From: Methanosarcinaceae archaeon | Lineage (GTDB): Archaea; Halobacteriota; Methanosarcinia; Methanosarcinales; Methanosarcinaceae | NCBI GenBank assembly: GCA_028690255.1 | Contig: JAQVBP010000043.1 | Coordinates: 11,299 to 16,504, forward strand | DNA length: 5,206 nt | Direction of reading: 5' to 3' | Shown here: positions 4,143 to 5,206 of the stretch, piece by piece | How the letters are laid out: the number at the start of each line of letters is the position of its first letter | Position numbering within the stretch: the first letter of the stretch is position 1 | The notes under the pieces: generated by a model | Seen by the model: only the letters and a program-made list of their open reading frames with translations | The model's database searches: none | Told to the model about the DNA's origin: nothing | Made by a program: the position numbers and the translations under genes

Positions 4143-5159
4143 ATGATATTTGAGAAAATTCACACCGTTCCCACTTCCGAGGAACTCATCAACAAGGCCT
4201 TCAAACGGGCCTCCCGGACAATGTCCGGAAAGACCATTACAGGAAAAGATAGCAGACTAAGTGCCAACGAGTCCATGCTCCTGACTGCCGCAAACATCTT
4301 CACCGACAACCTGGCAAATGTCGTCCGCCGTTTCCCGAGTTTCGGCAACCTCTCTCCTTTTTATTACGAACTCACGGATATCCTGGTCGGAGTCGAGGAA
4401 TTAAAAATGGCCCTCGGGTCCCTGGACTGGGCAAGCCGCAAAATCCACGAGGTCGGGAGGGAGTATGTCGGAAAGATGCGGAAAGCCGATAATCCGGACT
4501 CCGTCCGAAAAGAGGCTTTCGGGAGAATTGCCTCGATTATCAAGTCCATCGATAAGGATCTGATCTTCCTGAACAAGGCCAGGAATATCCTGCGTAAACT
4601 CCCCGAAGTCGGGGAAGAACCCACAATCATTGTCGCGGGCTACCCGAATGTGGGTAAGTCCAGCTTTGTCTCGAAAATTACAGGGGCAAGTCCTGAAGTC
4701 GCACCCTATCCCTTCACCACGAAAGGGGTTACGATCGGACATTTCTACCGGGACAACGTCCGCTACCAGGTCATGGACACCCCCGGGCTTCTGGACAGGC
4801 CGATGTCGGAGAGAAACGATATCGAACTCCAGGCGATAACCGCTATCAACCACCTGGACGCAGCCCTCCTGCTCATTATGGACCCGAGTGAAAGTTGCGG
4901 GTATGAGATCCAGGACCAGAAAAACCTTTTAGAAGAGATCAAAGAACATTTCGACATGCCTATTCTTGTGGTCTCTAACAAGGCTGACAGGCCTGAATTT
5001 AAGAAACTGGGCGATGTGGAAATGAACATCTCGACCATAACGGGGGAAGGTATAGAAGAGGTTATTGAGAAACTGATTGAGATGATCCCCGAACCCAAAG
5101 TAGTGGTCGAGGAAGCTGATACCTTCCCGGAACCTGAACAAGACCCGGGATATCAATGA
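4143..5159 (+). CDS. NOG1-family GTP-binding protein, archaeal short form
   Basis: A P-loop GTPase of the Obg/NOG1 group, known in eukaryotes for large ribosomal subunit assembly; a similar role in archaeal ribosome biogenesis is inferred. Residues 1-155 form the helical NOG1 N-terminal domain, beginning MIFEKIHTVPTSEELINKAF. The G domain follows: G1 GYPNVGKSS (166-174), G2 in PFTTKG (190-195), G3 DTPG (212-215), G4 NKAD (279-282) and a G5-like STITGEG (297-303). The tail (319-338) is acidic and proline-rich, probably disordered. The 338 residues fit archaeal members, which lack the long eukaryotic C-terminal extension. The ATG at 4143 agrees with the family N-terminus, and an in-frame TAG about 30 bases upstream rules out a much longer protein. 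No good Shine-Dalgarno sequence precedes it (AGAGG is some 25 bases away). It is divergent from the HTH-CBS gene. Confidence 0.92.
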   Translation: MIFEKIHTVPTSEELINKAFKRASRTMSGKTITGKDSRLSANESMLLTAANIFTDNLANVVRRFPSFGNLSPFYYELTDILVGVEELKMALGSLDWASRKIHEVGREYVGKMRKADNPDSVRKEAFGRIASIIKSIDKDLIFLNKARNILRKLPEVGEEPTIIVAGYPNVGKSSFVSKITGASPEVAPYPFTTKGVTIGHFYRDNVRYQVMDTPGLLDRPMSERNDIELQAITAINHLDAALLLIMDPSESCGYEIQDQKNLLEEIKEHFDMPILVVSNKADRPEFKKLGDVEMNISTITGEGIEEVIEKLIEMIPEPKVVVEEADTFPEPEQDPGYQ

Positions 5160-5165
5160 ATAAAA

Positions 5166-5206
5166 TTTCAGATGAGTTTCAGATGAGTTTCAGATGAGTT
5201 TCAGAT
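5166..5206. repeat. Eleven-base perfect tandem repeat, cut by the window edge
   Basis: Three full copies of TTTCAGATGAG (5166-5198) and the first eight bases of a fourth run to the end of the window without a mismatch. The array starts six bases after the GTPase stop codon, and its full length cannot be seen. The period is close to one DNA turn, so copies would face the same side of the helix. There is no spacer between copies, so it is not a CRISPR array. Confidence 0.9.

Noticed and set aside
4401..4853. 150-codon minus-strand frame opposite the GTPase gene
   Set aside because: Antisense shadow of the NOG1 G domain; no independent support.
5166..5206. CRISPR array at the right edge
   Set aside because: Units are 11 bases and directly adjacent, without spacers, so it is a simple tandem repeat.

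Overview
The gene content points to a methanogenic archaeon, most likely a Methanosarcina: a COG2150-type ACT-domain regulator, a methanogen-style isopropylmalate/homoaconitate dehydratase large subunit, a stand-alone HisE, a helix-turn-helix/CBS regulator and a short archaeal NOG1 GTPase. Coding regions are moderately GC-rich, while the gaps are AT-rich, carry archaeal TATA-like boxes and contain several simple tandem repeats. This assignment rests on recognising the families by eye; no search was run.

Layout. Bases 1-87 hold a short unresolved stretch and the promoter of the first gene. The ACT-domain regulator is at 88-591 (+). A 298-base gap (592-889) holds a hairpin, a nine-base tandem repeat and the promoter of the next unit. 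The leuC-type dehydratase (890-2185, +) and hisE (2224-2538, +) follow 38 bases apart and look like one transcription unit. A strong hairpin at 2544-2577 lies between hisE and the convergent HTH-CBS regulator (2639-3514, -). A 628-base gap (3515-4142) without a convincing gene holds the regulator's promoter and a possible operator, several small dyads, a 21-base tandem duplication and two short stretches resembling leuC. The NOG1-type GTPase fills 4143-5159 (+), and a perfect 11-base tandem repeat runs off the right edge.

How the genes relate. The left half concerns amino-acid biosynthesis: an ACT regulator that probably senses an amino acid, a dehydratase for leucine/isoleucine-type (or coenzyme B) 2-oxoacid elongation, and the second step of histidine synthesis. 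The right half is housekeeping and regulation: a CBS-containing DNA-binding protein and a ribosome-assembly GTPase.

The most interesting local structure is at the leuC-hisE junction. Three short segments around the leuC stop codon can form two mutually exclusive hairpins, one of which hides the hisE ribosome binding site. This suggests translational coupling or attenuation. I saw no CRISPR array, no intact mobile element, no tRNA or rRNA, and no clear new multi-gene system.
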